23,411 bases of DNA, taken from JAXDBM01 sp964460245 (GTDB lineage Bacteria > Desulfobacterota > Syntrophia > Syntrophales > Fen-1087). The notes under the pieces were generated by a model. It was not told the origin of the DNA. It was given only the letters and a program-made list of their open reading frames with translations, and did no database searches. Of the stretch, positions 14,079-22,198 are shown piece by piece; position 1 is the stretch's first letter; every line of letters begins with the position of its first letter. Made by a program: the position numbers and the translations under genes. Location of the stretch: assembly GCA_964460245.1 (NCBI GenBank), contig CAYWTL010000037.1, positions 1-23,411 on the forward strand, read 5' to 3'.

Positions 14079-15299
14079 TCACTGCCGGAGGGTCTTCAGC
14101 CTGCTGCCGATCTCGTCGATGAACGCCTCCGTTCCGCAGATTTGCCGCGCCGGCGGGTCTGCGAGCTTTGCCAGATCACCCGTCATGATGCCTCCCTCCA
14201 CCGCGGCGATGGCCGCTTTCTCAAGGGTGCCGGCAAAGGAAACCAGGGACTCCGTCCCGTCCAGCTCCCCGCGCTTGCGCAGCGCGCCGGTCCACGCGAA
14301 CAGGGTGGCCATGCAGTTCGAGGAGGTCGGCTCCCCCCTGAGATGCTTGTAGTAGTGCCTCTGAACAGTGCCGTGCGCCGCTTCATACACAACCCATCCG
14401 TGCGGGGAAACCAGCACGGATGTCATCATTGCCAGCGAACCGAAGGCCGAGGCCACCATGTCGGACATCACATCGCCGTCGTAGTTCTTGCAGGCCCATA
14501 GCATGCCGCCCTCGGATTTCATGATGCGGGCCACGGTGTCGTCGATGAGGGTGAAGCTGAACCCGATGCCTGCCGCCGCGAACCGGTCCCGGAACTCCTT
14601 TTCGAACGTTTCCGCGAAGAGGTCCCGGAACGTCCCGTCGTAGGTCTTCGAGATGGTGTCCTTCGCACCGAACCAGAGGTCCACCTTCTGATCCAGCGCG
14701 TAGGCCATGCAGGACCTCGCAAAGCTGCGGATGGACGCGTCGGTGTTGTGAATGGCCTGGATGACGCCGCCTTCGCCCCGGAACTCCTGGATGGTGCCGC
14801 GGAAGATCTCCCGACCCCGCTCGTCGGTGTAAACCAGCTCCGCGCGGCCGGCGACGGGCACTCGGAACTCGGTATTCTTGTACACGTCGCCGTAGGCGTG
14901 CCTCCCCACGATGATCGGCTTGTTCCAGGAGCGGACGGCCGGTTTGATGTTGCTCACCAGGATGGGCTTGCGGAACACCGTGCCGTCCAGTTGGTCGCGG
15001 ATCGTGCCGTTCGGGGAGGTCCACTCCCGCTTGAGATGGTATTCGTCGACCCGGTTCTTGTCCGGGGTGATGGTCGCGCACTTGACGCCCACGCCGTGCC
15101 GCTTGACGGCCGCGGCGGCGTCATGGGTGATCCGGTCATCCGTTTCATTCCGCTTCACAAGCCCGAGATCGTAGTACTCCGTCCGGAGCTCCACATGGGG
15201 CGAAAGGAGCTTCTCCTTGATCATCGCCCACATGACGCGCGTCATTTCGTCGCCGTCCATTTCAACGATTGCGTTTTCCATGACGATCTTCTTCGCCAT
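14079..15299 (-). CDS. icd: NADP-dependent isocitrate dehydrogenase, eukaryote-like (type II)
   Basis: A 406-residue isocitrate dehydrogenase of the subfamily otherwise typical of mitochondria and cytosol of eukaryotes, and of some bacteria. It oxidises isocitrate to 2-oxoglutarate and CO2. Landmarks are VEMDGDEMTRVMW, CATITPDKNRVDEY, SPNGTIRDQLDGTVFRKPI (isocitrate-binding Ser/Asn/Arg), GRHAYGDVYKNTE, KNYDGDVMSD (metal-binding Asp) and EAAHGTVQRHYY. The RH pair after GTV corresponds to the residues that select NADP in human IDH1, so NADP use is predicted. Length is as expected. GGAGG precedes the ATG (minus strand, within 15300-15312). It lies 30 nt downstream of aconitase and is co-transcribed with it; together they make 2-oxoglutarate for glutamate synthesis or respiration. 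Confidence 0.93.
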   Translation of the reverse strand: MAKKIVMENAIVEMDGDEMTRVMWAMIKEKLLSPHVELRTEYYDLGLVKRNETDDRITHDAAAAVKRHGVGVKCATITPDKNRVDEYHLKREWTSPNGTIRDQLDGTVFRKPILVSNIKPAVRSWNKPIIVGRHAYGDVYKNTEFRVPVAGRAELVYTDERGREIFRGTIQEFRGEGGVIQAIHNTDASIRSFARSCMAYALDQKVDLWFGAKDTISKTYDGTFRDLFAETFEKEFRDRFAAAGIGFSFTLIDDTVARIMKSEGGMLWACKNYDGDVMSDMVASAFGSLAMMTSVLVSPHGWVVYEAAHGTVQRHYYKHLRGEPTSSNCMATLFAWTGALRKRGELDGTESLVSFAGTLEKAAIAAVEGGIMTGDLAKLADPPARQICGTEAFIDEIGSRLKTLRQ

Positions 15300-15329
15300 C
15301 TTTAAAGCCTCCCGTGCGTGATCTTTCCC

Positions 15330-17300
15330 TCATCCATGATCTTCATCGGCACCGCCTTCCGCCTTCCTTCGCTGCATGGCCAGCAGGCCGCCGGCCAGCA
15401 CGATCCGCCGCTGCCGTTCGGTCAGGCTGTACAGGGCCTCGATCTCCCTTCCCTGTGTCCTGTTCACGAGCGCCAGCGGCTTTCCCGCTGAAATGGCTTC
15501 TGCGGCGCCGGCAATTTCGAGATCATCGTTCTGGTCGATTTTTTCATAATCCTGCTCGTTCCTGAAGGTGAGGGGAAGAATGCCGAAATTGACCAGGTTG
15601 TTCATGTGAATGCGCTGGAACGATTTGGCCAGAACAATCTTGACGCCGAGGAACATGGGACAGATGGCCGCATGCTCCCGCGATGAACCCTCACCGTAGC
15701 TCGCACCGCCGACAATGATGTTGTGCCGGCCGGTATCGCGAATCTGCGCGGCGCGCGCGGAAAATCCCGCATCCAGCGTCTCGAACACGAACTCGGAATA
15801 CCGGGGAATATTGGAGCGGTATTTCATCCGTGCGCCCGCCGGGATAATATGATCGGTGGTCACCCGATCGCCGACCTTGATGACGGCCACTCCGTGGATG
15901 TGGGCGGGGAAGGGGGTGTTGGTGGGCGGTGCGCCGATATTCGGGCCGCGATAAATTTCCGTTGGGGAGTCCTTCCCGGCCGGCTTCGGAAAGAGAAACA
16001 TCCGGTCATCGACCAGAAATTTTCTCGGCATTGAAATCCTGGGGTAGCGAATCCCCAGTTTTCGCGGATCCGTGATTTTGCCCGTGATGGCCGCCGCCGC
16101 CGCCGTCTCGCAAGAAACCAGATAGATTTTCGCGTCCCGGGTACCGGACCTTCCTTCGAAGTTGCGGTTGGAAGTGCGCAGTGAAACCCCTCCCGTCGGC
16201 GGCGACTGGCTGTTGCCGATGCAGAATCCGCAGGCGGCCGGATCGATCCGCGCGCCGGAGGCGATGAGGTCGCCCAGGTAACCGGCCTTTTCGATGTTCT
16301 GCATGACCTGCCGGGATCCGGGCGCAATGACCAGGCTCACATTCGGCGCGGCGACGCGGCCCTTCAGAATGCATGCGACCGTAGCGAGATCCTTGTAGGA
16401 CGAGTTGGTGCAGGATCCGACGCAGACCTGATCCACCGGGATTCCCTGCAACGACTCCACCGTGGCGATATTGCCAGGCGAGTGCGGTGTCGCCGAAAGC
16501 GGCACGATCCGGGACAGGTCGACCTCCGCAACCCGTTCGTATTCCGCGTCCCGGTCCGCGGTGATCCCGGACCAGGCGGAGAGGCGCCCCTGCGCTCGGA
16601 GGAACGTCCGGGTCGCCTCGTCACTGGGAAAGACCGAGGTGGTGACGCCGCATTCCGCACCCATGTTTGCGATCGTTGCCCGTTCCGGCACGGACAGCGT
16701 CTTGACACCGGGTCCGCCGTATTCAAAAACCGTATTGACGTTGCCGCGGGTGCCGAACATACGCAGCACCTCGAGGATCACGTCCTTGGCCGAAACCCAC
16801 GGCTTCAGCCGTCCGGTCAAACGGATTTTGACGACCCTGGGGCAGATCAGATAGAATGGGGATCCGCCCATCGCGAGCGCGACATCAAGACCCCCGGCGC
16901 CGATGGCGATCATGCCGATACCGCCGCAGGTCGGCGTGTGGGAGTCCGAACCCAGCAGCGTCCCGCCCGGCCTTCCGAAGCGCTCGAGGTGCACCTGGTG
17001 GCAGATGCCGTTTCCGGCTCGGGAAAGAACGATCCCGTAGCGGGCGGCGATGGACTTCAGGTACCTGTGATCATCGGCGTTCTCGTGTCCGATCTGCGTC
17101 GTGTTGTGATCGATGTAACTGACCGCGAGTTCCACCTCGACCTTCGGCACGCCCATGGCTTCGAACTGGAGGTATGCCACGGTTCCTGTCGCATCCTGCG
17201 TGAGCGTCTGATCAATCCGGATGGCGATCTCCGTTCCCGGATTCCAGGATCCCTCCGCAATGTGCGCTTCTATGATTTTTCGGGTGATTGATCTTCCCAC
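15330..17300 (-). CDS. acn: Aconitate hydratase
   Basis: A 656-residue aconitase interconverting citrate and isocitrate with a 4Fe-4S cluster. Conserved blocks include RIDQTLTQDATGTVAYLQFE, HNTTQ, NGICHQVHLERFG, LLGSDSHTPTCGGIGM, the cluster cysteines in VGSCTNSSYKDL and in ACGFCIGNS, and the swivelling-domain ASYGEGSSREHAA. The short single-chain length matches the roughly 640-residue type. The frame stays open to 17489, but the GTG at 17300 is chosen since it begins GRSITRKIIEAHI, the family's usual N-terminus, with AGGGG 7-8 nt upstream; the 63 extra upstream codons show no similarity. First gene of the acn-icd operon. A hairpin lies just before the start. Confidence 0.93.
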   Translation of the reverse strand: MGRSITRKIIEAHIAEGSWNPGTEIAIRIDQTLTQDATGTVAYLQFEAMGVPKVEVELAVSYIDHNTTQIGHENADDHRYLKSIAARYGIVLSRAGNGICHQVHLERFGRPGGTLLGSDSHTPTCGGIGMIAIGAGGLDVALAMGGSPFYLICPRVVKIRLTGRLKPWVSAKDVILEVLRMFGTRGNVNTVFEYGGPGVKTLSVPERATIANMGAECGVTTSVFPSDEATRTFLRAQGRLSAWSGITADRDAEYERVAEVDLSRIVPLSATPHSPGNIATVESLQGIPVDQVCVGSCTNSSYKDLATVACILKGRVAAPNVSLVIAPGSRQVMQNIEKAGYLGDLIASGARIDPAACGFCIGNSQSPPTGGVSLRTSNRNFEGRSGTRDAKIYLVSCETAAAAAITGKITDPRKLGIRYPRISMPRKFLVDDRMFLFPKPAGKDSPTEIYRGPNIGAPPTNTPFPAHIHGVAVIKVGDRVTTDHIIPAGARMKYRSNIPRYSEFVFETLDAGFSARAAQIRDTGRHNIIVGGASYGEGSSREHAAICPMFLGVKIVLAKSFQRIHMNNLVNFGILPLTFRNEQDYEKIDQNDDLEIAGAAEAISAGKPLALVNRTQGREIEALYSLTERQRRIVLAGGLLAMQRRKAEGGADEDHG

Positions 17301-17314
17301 CGTATACCCCTGTT

Positions 17315-17338
17315 TTATTCCTTCAGAAAAGGGAATAA
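17315..17338 (-). promoter_or_regulatory. Leader hairpin immediately upstream of aconitase
   Basis: TTATTCC (17315-17321) and GGAATAA (17332-17338) form a perfect 7-bp stem with a 10-nt loop, ending 14 nt before the GTG and next to the ribosome-binding site. It could modulate translation. No match to a known riboswitch is claimed. Confidence 0.3.
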
Positions 17339-17559
17339 CGGATCCGCCCGGGCCAACTGCTACCACTTTCTGGATTGTGCATGCCCCTGCGGAACCCGTC
17401 TCCACAATGATCCGGCAAAGCCGGTTCGCCCATGCCGGCGCCGGTTGGAACGCCAGCTCGAGCAATGGAACCGCCAAACAGACGCCCATTCATGCCTGAA
17501 CCGGAAAAAGATTGCAACTGCGGAATGCCGTTTCAAGACCATGGAGAGGGGAAAAAACA

Positions 17560-17588
17560 TTGACATTCATAAGCAAATCCTTTAGTTT
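17560..17588 (+). promoter_or_regulatory. Possible promoter of the TAXI-TRAP operon
   Basis: TTGACA at 17560-17565 after an A-run, then TAGTTT at 17583-17588 after 17 nt. The -35 box is perfect and the -10 box weak. It would give a long leader of about 210 nt. Confidence 0.45.
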
Positions 17589-17805
17589 CTCGAACGGGCG
17601 ATGATGTCCAACCGGGGTCGGGTCGTACATCGACGCCCCCGCATTTCCGGACGCCGAAACGTTCCCATTCCGGAAATCCGGAAGCGGAAAAACAAACTGC
17701 GCTTCGGACCGGATTCATGATCCCCTCTTCGGGGTCATCGTCCTGATGAAAAAATATTTTTCCACCGGATCGCATTTTTAACACAAACCTTTAAAGGAGG
17801 GACGT
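17589..17805 (+). other. Long, hairpin-rich leader of the TAXI-TRAP operon
   Basis: No gene is supported here on either strand. Three inverted repeats are visible: TTCCGG-AAAT-CCGGAA (17668-17683); ATGA(T)CCCC-TCTTC-GGGGTCAT (17717-17738, one bulged T); and an AT-rich GAAAAA/TTTTTC pair near 17748-17763. A strong ribosome-binding site (AAAGGAGG, 17793-17800) follows. The hairpins could stabilise the abundant binding-protein mRNA or act as a regulatory leader. Confidence 0.4.
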
Positions 17806-18810
17806 ATGTCAAAAACTAAAAAACTGCTGGTTGTACTGTCCGTTTTGGTCGCGCTGACCATGGTCTTTGCCGGCAACGCGTTTGCGGCAAAAAGATTTTT
17901 CGCCATCGCCACGGGGGGCACGGGAGGAACCTATTATCCCCTGGGCGGAATCCTGGCCCAGGCCCTGACGGAAAAGGTGCCCGATGTCGTCGTCACCGCA
18001 CAGGCCGCTCAAGCCTCGGTGGCCAACTGCAATCTGATCCGGGACCACCAGATCGAGTCGGCCTTTGTCCAGAGCAACGTGGCCTACAACGCCTACGCCG
18101 GCATCGATGCCTTCAAGGACAAGCCGGCCAAGAACATCCGGGGCATTGCCTCCCTCTATCCCGAAACGATCCAGATCGTCGCGCGGGCCGATTCCGGGAT
18201 CAAGAGTATGAAGGACATCAAGGGCAAGCGCCTCGTCCCGGGCGATCGGGGCAGCGGAACGGAGGTGGACACGCTCAATGTTCTTTCCGTCTATAAACTG
18301 ACCTACAAGGATTTCTCCGGCGTGGACTGGCTGTCCTTCTCCGGCGCGGCCCAGCGCCTTCAGGACAAGCAGGCCGACGTGACCTTCACGACGGCCGGGT
18401 GGCCCACGGCGGCGATTCAGGAGCTGGCCATCGCGGCGCCGATCAATCTGGTCCCCATCGAGGAAGCCAGGATCAATGAACTGACCAAGAAATTCCCCTT
18501 CTACAGCCGGATCGTCATCCCCAAGGGAACCTACAAGGGGCAGGAAAAGGACACCCCGACCATCACAACCATGGCCCAGTGGGTCGTGGACGCCAACGTC
18601 CCGGACGATGTTGTTTACCTGTTGACCAAGGCGCTCTGGGAAAACGGCGCGGCCAAGATGGCCCAGGCCCATGCCAAGGGCAAGGACGTACAGATGAAAA
18701 CCGCCCTGGCCGGCATGGCCATCCCGCTCCATCCCGGCGCGGAGAAGTACTACAAGGAACATGGCGTGATCAAGGACGCGGCCAAGAAGGCTCCGCCGAA
18801 GAAGAAATAG
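17806..18810 (+). CDS. TAXI-family TRAP transporter solute-binding protein
   Basis: A 334-residue periplasmic binding protein of the TAXI group (TRAP-associated extracytoplasmic immunogenic). A signal peptide (residues 1-27, KK then a hydrophobic core, ending AFA|AK) is followed by the hallmark ATGGTGGTYYPLGG (35-48). Other family blocks are TAQAAQASVANCNLI, IESAFVQSNVAYNA, RGIASLYPETIQIVA, KGKRLVPGDRGSGTE, DVTFTTAGWPTAAI and LHPGAEKYYKEHG. It captures a substrate, usually an organic acid or amino acid, in the periplasm and delivers it to the fused permease encoded downstream. The C-terminus ends in a short basic tail (AAKKAPPKKK). Its ribosome-binding site is excellent. A hairpin after the gene may keep its expression above that of the membrane subunit. 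Confidence 0.94.
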   Translation: MSKTKKLLVVLSVLVALTMVFAGNAFAAKRFFAIATGGTGGTYYPLGGILAQALTEKVPDVVVTAQAAQASVANCNLIRDHQIESAFVQSNVAYNAYAGIDAFKDKPAKNIRGIASLYPETIQIVARADSGIKSMKDIKGKRLVPGDRGSGTEVDTLNVLSVYKLTYKDFSGVDWLSFSGAAQRLQDKQADVTFTTAGWPTAAIQELAIAAPINLVPIEEARINELTKKFPFYSRIVIPKGTYKGQEKDTPTITTMAQWVVDANVPDDVVYLLTKALWENGAAKMAQAHAKGKDVQMKTALAGMAIPLHPGAEKYYKEHGVIKDAAKKAPPKKK

Positions 18811-18838
18811 CGTGGACCGGTTTCAAGATTGAGAGGTG

Positions 18839-18868
18839 AACCGGGCACGCTCTCATGGGTGCCCGGTT
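18839..18868 (+). terminator. Intercistronic hairpin, possible attenuator after the binding-protein gene
   Basis: AACCGGGCAC (18839-18848) and GTGCCCGGTT (18859-18868) form a perfect 10-bp stem with a 10-nt loop, followed by TC and no further T-run. It is too weak in T for complete termination but suits partial termination or mRNA 3'-end protection. The loop contains the ATG at 18855 of the next open frame. Confidence 0.55.
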
Positions 18869-19382
18869 TCATATGCACAGGGTTTCCACGCTGCTCTTGG
18901 CCGCCGTTCTGATCGCCGCCGGGTTCATTCCCCTTCATGCCCTGGAAATCCGGGACGCCCGGCAGGGGAAGACCGTGTTCATGCAGCGGGTCTCACCGGA
19001 GGAGTCCTTTTCGCTCGAATTCATCCATTCCGTGGAAAAATCGCCGGTGACGGATTTTTTCCGCGTGGACGGAGATTACCGCATCGTCTTGTATAAAACG
19101 GCCTTCCGCTCGCTGAATACGGGCCTGCCGGCAACCCTTTCCGCGGGAGAGAGGCTTGCCCGGACCGCGCAGGGGTATCGCCTCTCCATTCCCGACCGAG
19201 TCATTCCCGATATCCAGCTCTGGGTGGACAGGCAATATGCCGGCGCCCTCATCATCGGTTCGAGGCGCATCTCCCTGGCGGACCTGTCCGGCAACACGCT
19301 CCTGCAGTTCAAGGTGAGGAAGGCCCCTTTTGCGGAGTATGCCTTCCGGTCATGGACCGGCCAAGTCAAAAATCAAAAATAA
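18855..19382 (+). CDS. DUF1850 domain protein of the TAXI-TRAP operon
   Basis: A protein of up to 175 residues with an N-terminal signal or anchor segment (VSTLLLAAVLIAAGFIPLHA) and a DUF1850 domain: SLEFIHSVEKSPVTDFFRV, FRSLNTGLPATL and a final short beta-rich region. DUF1850 genes are typically placed between TAXI binding-protein and fused TRAP permease genes, as here; their function is unknown, and an accessory role in the transporter is inferred from that conserved position. The start is uncertain: ATG 18855 lies in the loop of the preceding hairpin, with an AGAGGTGA some 15 nt upstream, while ATG 18873 lies just after the hairpin, gives a more typical signal peptide, and lacks a clear ribosome-binding site. 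The permease gene begins 15 nt after the stop. Confidence 0.82.
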   Translation: MGARFHMHRVSTLLLAAVLIAAGFIPLHALEIRDARQGKTVFMQRVSPEESFSLEFIHSVEKSPVTDFFRVDGDYRIVLYKTAFRSLNTGLPATLSAGERLARTAQGYRLSIPDRVIPDIQLWVDRQYAGALIIGSRRISLADLSGNTLLQFKVRKAPFAEYAFRSWTGQVKNQK

Positions 19383-19397
19383 GAGAAGATCGGAGAT

Positions 19398-22139
19398 ATG
19401 GCGGAAGAAAAAGAGCACATCCTGACGGCCGAACTCAAGGATGATGCCGATCAGATCGCGAAGTACGATCCGGAAATGCGGTTCCGGCATCTGGAAGGGA
19501 TCACCGCCCGGCTGATCTTCGCCATGACCGTCATCCTCTCCATTTTTCACATCTATACGGCAGGATTCGGCGTTCTTCAGGAATGGCGCCACCGGGCCTT
19601 TCATCTGGCCTTCGTCCTGCCCCTGGTCTTTTTCGTCTATGCCATAAAAAAAGAGGTGCACAAGGAGAAGAAGCACCTTCTCTACGACATTTTCTACGCC
19701 GCTTCGGCGAGCATTCTCAACACATCCGTCTTTCGTGAGATTCTTTCCCTCTCCTTCGGCGGCTGCGCCGTTCTGGCGGTGCTGACCTTTGTCCTGGTTC
19801 TGTATTTCAAGCAGCGGGAGATGCTGCCCGATCGCCTGTCCGCCTGGGTGGATTTTCCCCTGTACAGCATCATGGTCGGCGCCGTGGGCTGGGGGCTCTT
19901 CCTCGGGTACAGGCATCTCAATATCCCTTCCTGGTTCACGGACCTGAACGTCTCGCTCGTGTTCTGGGGGGTTTTCCTGATCGGCATCCTGCTGGCCATC
20001 CTGTTTCTCTTCCTCCTGCACTGGGCCCGGTCGCTCTCGAGCCTAATCCGGAGCGGGACCGTCGGCTATAAGCAGGACAACGTCCCCTATTTCGACGTTT
20101 TCTTCGCACTGCTGTCCTGCATGATCTCCGTGTTCGTCTTCCTGGAGTTCAACAACATCGGGATGCGGGCGGGGAGCCCCGACCAGGCGGAACTCATCGT
20201 GGGGAGCTTCTCCTTCCTCCTCATCCTGGAGGGCGCCAGGCGCAGCATCGGAGCGCCCCTCCCCATCATCGCCATGCTGGTCCTGATCAACTGCTATCTC
20301 GGTCCCTACTTCCTCAATATACCGGGCCTCGACATCTTCGCGCACCGTGGCTACTCCATCCCCCGGATCGTCGACTACATGTTTCTCGGCACCGAAGGGA
20401 TCTACGGAATCCCCCTGGGGGTTGTAGCGACCTTTGTTTTCCACTTCGTCCTCTTCGGGATCTTCATCTCCCGGACGGGCCTGGCACAGCTCTTTATGGA
20501 CATTGCCATGGCCCTAGCCGGATGGTCCTCGGGAGGTCCCGCCAAAGTCGCTGTTATTGCCAGTGGCATGATGGGCTCCATCAGCGGCAGTTCCGTCGCC
20601 AACGCCGTGACGGTCGGGTCCTTCACCATTCCCCTCATGAAGCGGGTGGGCTACTCGCCGACCTTCGCCGCCGGCGTCGAGGCGGCGGCCGGCACGGGCG
20701 GGCAGCTTATGCCTCCCGTCATGGGTGCGGCAGCCTTTATCATGGCTGAGTTTCTGGGAATCCCATATGTAAAGATCGCCCTGTGCGCGGTCCTGCCCTC
20801 GTTTCTGCACTTCTTCGCGGTGGGCTGGATGGTTCATCTCGAGGCAAAAAAGAAGGGGCTCCTAGGACTGCCAAGGCATATGCTCCCCAACCTCTGGAAT
20901 GTGCTCAGGGAACGCTGGCTCCTCGTCGGTCCCCTCGTCATCATCGTCTATCTCCTCATTACCGGCAGCAGCCCCTTCCTGGCCGCCTTCTGGGGGATCA
21001 TTTTCGCCACCGCTACGGGCCAGGTCCACGCACGGACGACACCTTTTCTGCTTCCGCTCTTCCTCTCCGTTCCGCCGGTCCTTTTCGGCATGAATCCCTT
21101 TACCAACTTTGAGCTTACAGTCGGATGGTTCGGCTTCTCCGCCGTGGCGCTCTACTACTTCTGGCGAACCTCTGAGCATTTTGCCTGCGGGATTGCCTTG
21201 GGTACATCCGCCCTCCTCACGGGGTTGCTCTATATCGGGCTCGAACCATCGCGCGCTGCCTTCTGGTCCAGCATGCTCATCATCCTCGCCGGGATCTTTT
21301 TCAAGGAAAGCAAGTTGCGTCTGCCCCAGATTCTCGAGAGTCTCCAGGAGGGCACAAAGAACGCCATCTCCATCGGCGCTGCCTGCGCCTGCGTGGGGTT
21401 TATCGTCGGAGCGACGACGCTCACGGGAATCGGACTCAAGTTCGCCACGGCCGTGATTGCGATCGCCCATAGCATAGCTATGATTCTCAACCCGATCTTC
21501 ATGGGGCTCACAACGGTCAGCGACATCACGCTCTTCTTTACCCTCGTCAACACGGCCCTTGCCTGCTTCGTCCTCGGGATGGGCATCCCGACGACGGCCC
21601 AGTACATCATCGCCGCCATGATCGCCGCACCGGCCCTCATGCAGTGGGGAATCCACCCCCTACTGTCCCATATGTTCGTGTTCTTCTATGCGGTTCTTGC
21701 CGACGTCACCCCGCCTGTGGCCCTGGCAGCCTATGCGGCAGCCGGCGTGGCCGGGAGCGACCCCTTCAGGACGGGATTCCGGGCCTTCAGCCTGTCCCTG
21801 GCGAAGACCTTCGTCCCCTTCGCCTTCGTCTACGCCCCCATCGTGCTCCTCATGCCATGGCTCCTGAATCCCGGTGTCACCTTCGACTGGATCTGGTTTA
21901 TCCAGGCCGCCTTCACCCTCTGGCTGGGGGTCGTGGCCCTGGGCGCCACGGTCGTGGGATATATCGGCGGAGGGCGACTGAACTATTTCGAACGGTTTCT
22001 GATGGGCACGGCAGCCATCCTTCTAATTATTCCGGGAACAACAACGGACATCATGGGCGCGGTACTTCTGACGGCGATCTTCATCAAGCAGGTCCTCAAG
22101 GCCCGCCTGGCGAAGAAGAAAGCGGTTTCACAATCGTAG
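19398..22139 (+). CDS. TRAP transporter fused permease (DctQ-DctM type)
   Basis: A 913-residue polytopic membrane protein with the small and large TRAP subunits in one chain. After a charged cytoplasmic N-terminus (about 1-37), residues about 38-235 carry hydrophobic segments separated by a charged stretch (KKEVHKEKKH); residues about 245-870 form the large DctM-like transporter. The latter contains SGGPAKVAVIASGMMGSISG, SSVANAVTVGSFTIPLMKR and AAGTGGQLMPPVMGAAAF, all strongly conserved in TAXI-linked permeases, and the second-half repeat GMGIPTTAQYIIAAMIAAPA. Transport is driven by an ion gradient and depends on the TAXI protein. At 913 residues it is long for the family (many are about 640-700), because of the N-terminal part and extra hydrophobic segments between the two transporter halves. 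GGAG precedes the ATG. Confidence 0.93.
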   Translation: MAEEKEHILTAELKDDADQIAKYDPEMRFRHLEGITARLIFAMTVILSIFHIYTAGFGVLQEWRHRAFHLAFVLPLVFFVYAIKKEVHKEKKHLLYDIFYAASASILNTSVFREILSLSFGGCAVLAVLTFVLVLYFKQREMLPDRLSAWVDFPLYSIMVGAVGWGLFLGYRHLNIPSWFTDLNVSLVFWGVFLIGILLAILFLFLLHWARSLSSLIRSGTVGYKQDNVPYFDVFFALLSCMISVFVFLEFNNIGMRAGSPDQAELIVGSFSFLLILEGARRSIGAPLPIIAMLVLINCYLGPYFLNIPGLDIFAHRGYSIPRIVDYMFLGTEGIYGIPLGVVATFVFHFVLFGIFISRTGLAQLFMDIAMALAGWSSGGPAKVAVIASGMMGSISGSSVANAVTVGSFTIPLMKRVGYSPTFAAGVEAAAGTGGQLMPPVMGAAAFIMAEFLGIPYVKIALCAVLPSFLHFFAVGWMVHLEAKKKGLLGLPRHMLPNLWNVLRERWLLVGPLVIIVYLLITGSSPFLAAFWGIIFATATGQVHARTTPFLLPLFLSVPPVLFGMNPFTNFELTVGWFGFSAVALYYFWRTSEHFACGIALGTSALLTGLLYIGLEPSRAAFWSSMLIILAGIFFKESKLRLPQILESLQEGTKNAISIGAACACVGFIVGATTLTGIGLKFATAVIAIAHSIAMILNPIFMGLTTVSDITLFFTLVNTALACFVLGMGIPTTAQYIIAAMIAAPALMQWGIHPLLSHMFVFFYAVLADVTPPVALAAYAAAGVAGSDPFRTGFRAFSLSLAKTFVPFAFVYAPIVLLMPWLLNPGVTFDWIWFIQAAFTLWLGVVALGATVVGYIGGGRLNYFERFLMGTAAILLIIPGTTTDIMGAVLLTAIFIKQVLKARLAKKKAVSQS

Positions 22140-22198
22140 AAATCGACCTTCATGCCGCATGCCGGACGTGATCGGCAAAGATAAAGGGAGAAACATTC

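Noticed and set aside
14071..14088. CCGGCA/TGCCGG hairpin at the end of the icd gene as a terminator
   Set aside because: Only 6 bp, overlaps the stop codon and has no T-run on either strand.
16482..17291. 269-codon + frame opposite aconitase
   Set aside because: Antisense shadow of a gene with all cluster cysteines and motifs.
17301..17489. 63-codon N-terminal extension of aconitase
   Set aside because: No similarity to the family N-terminus; the GTG at 17300 has a ribosome-binding site and the canonical beginning.
17809..18762. 317-codon minus frame opposite the TAXI gene
   Set aside because: Antisense shadow; the + gene has a signal peptide and family hallmarks.
20862..21656. 264-codon charged minus frame opposite the TRAP permease
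   Set aside because: Its acidic, low-complexity composition is the expected complement of membrane-protein codons.
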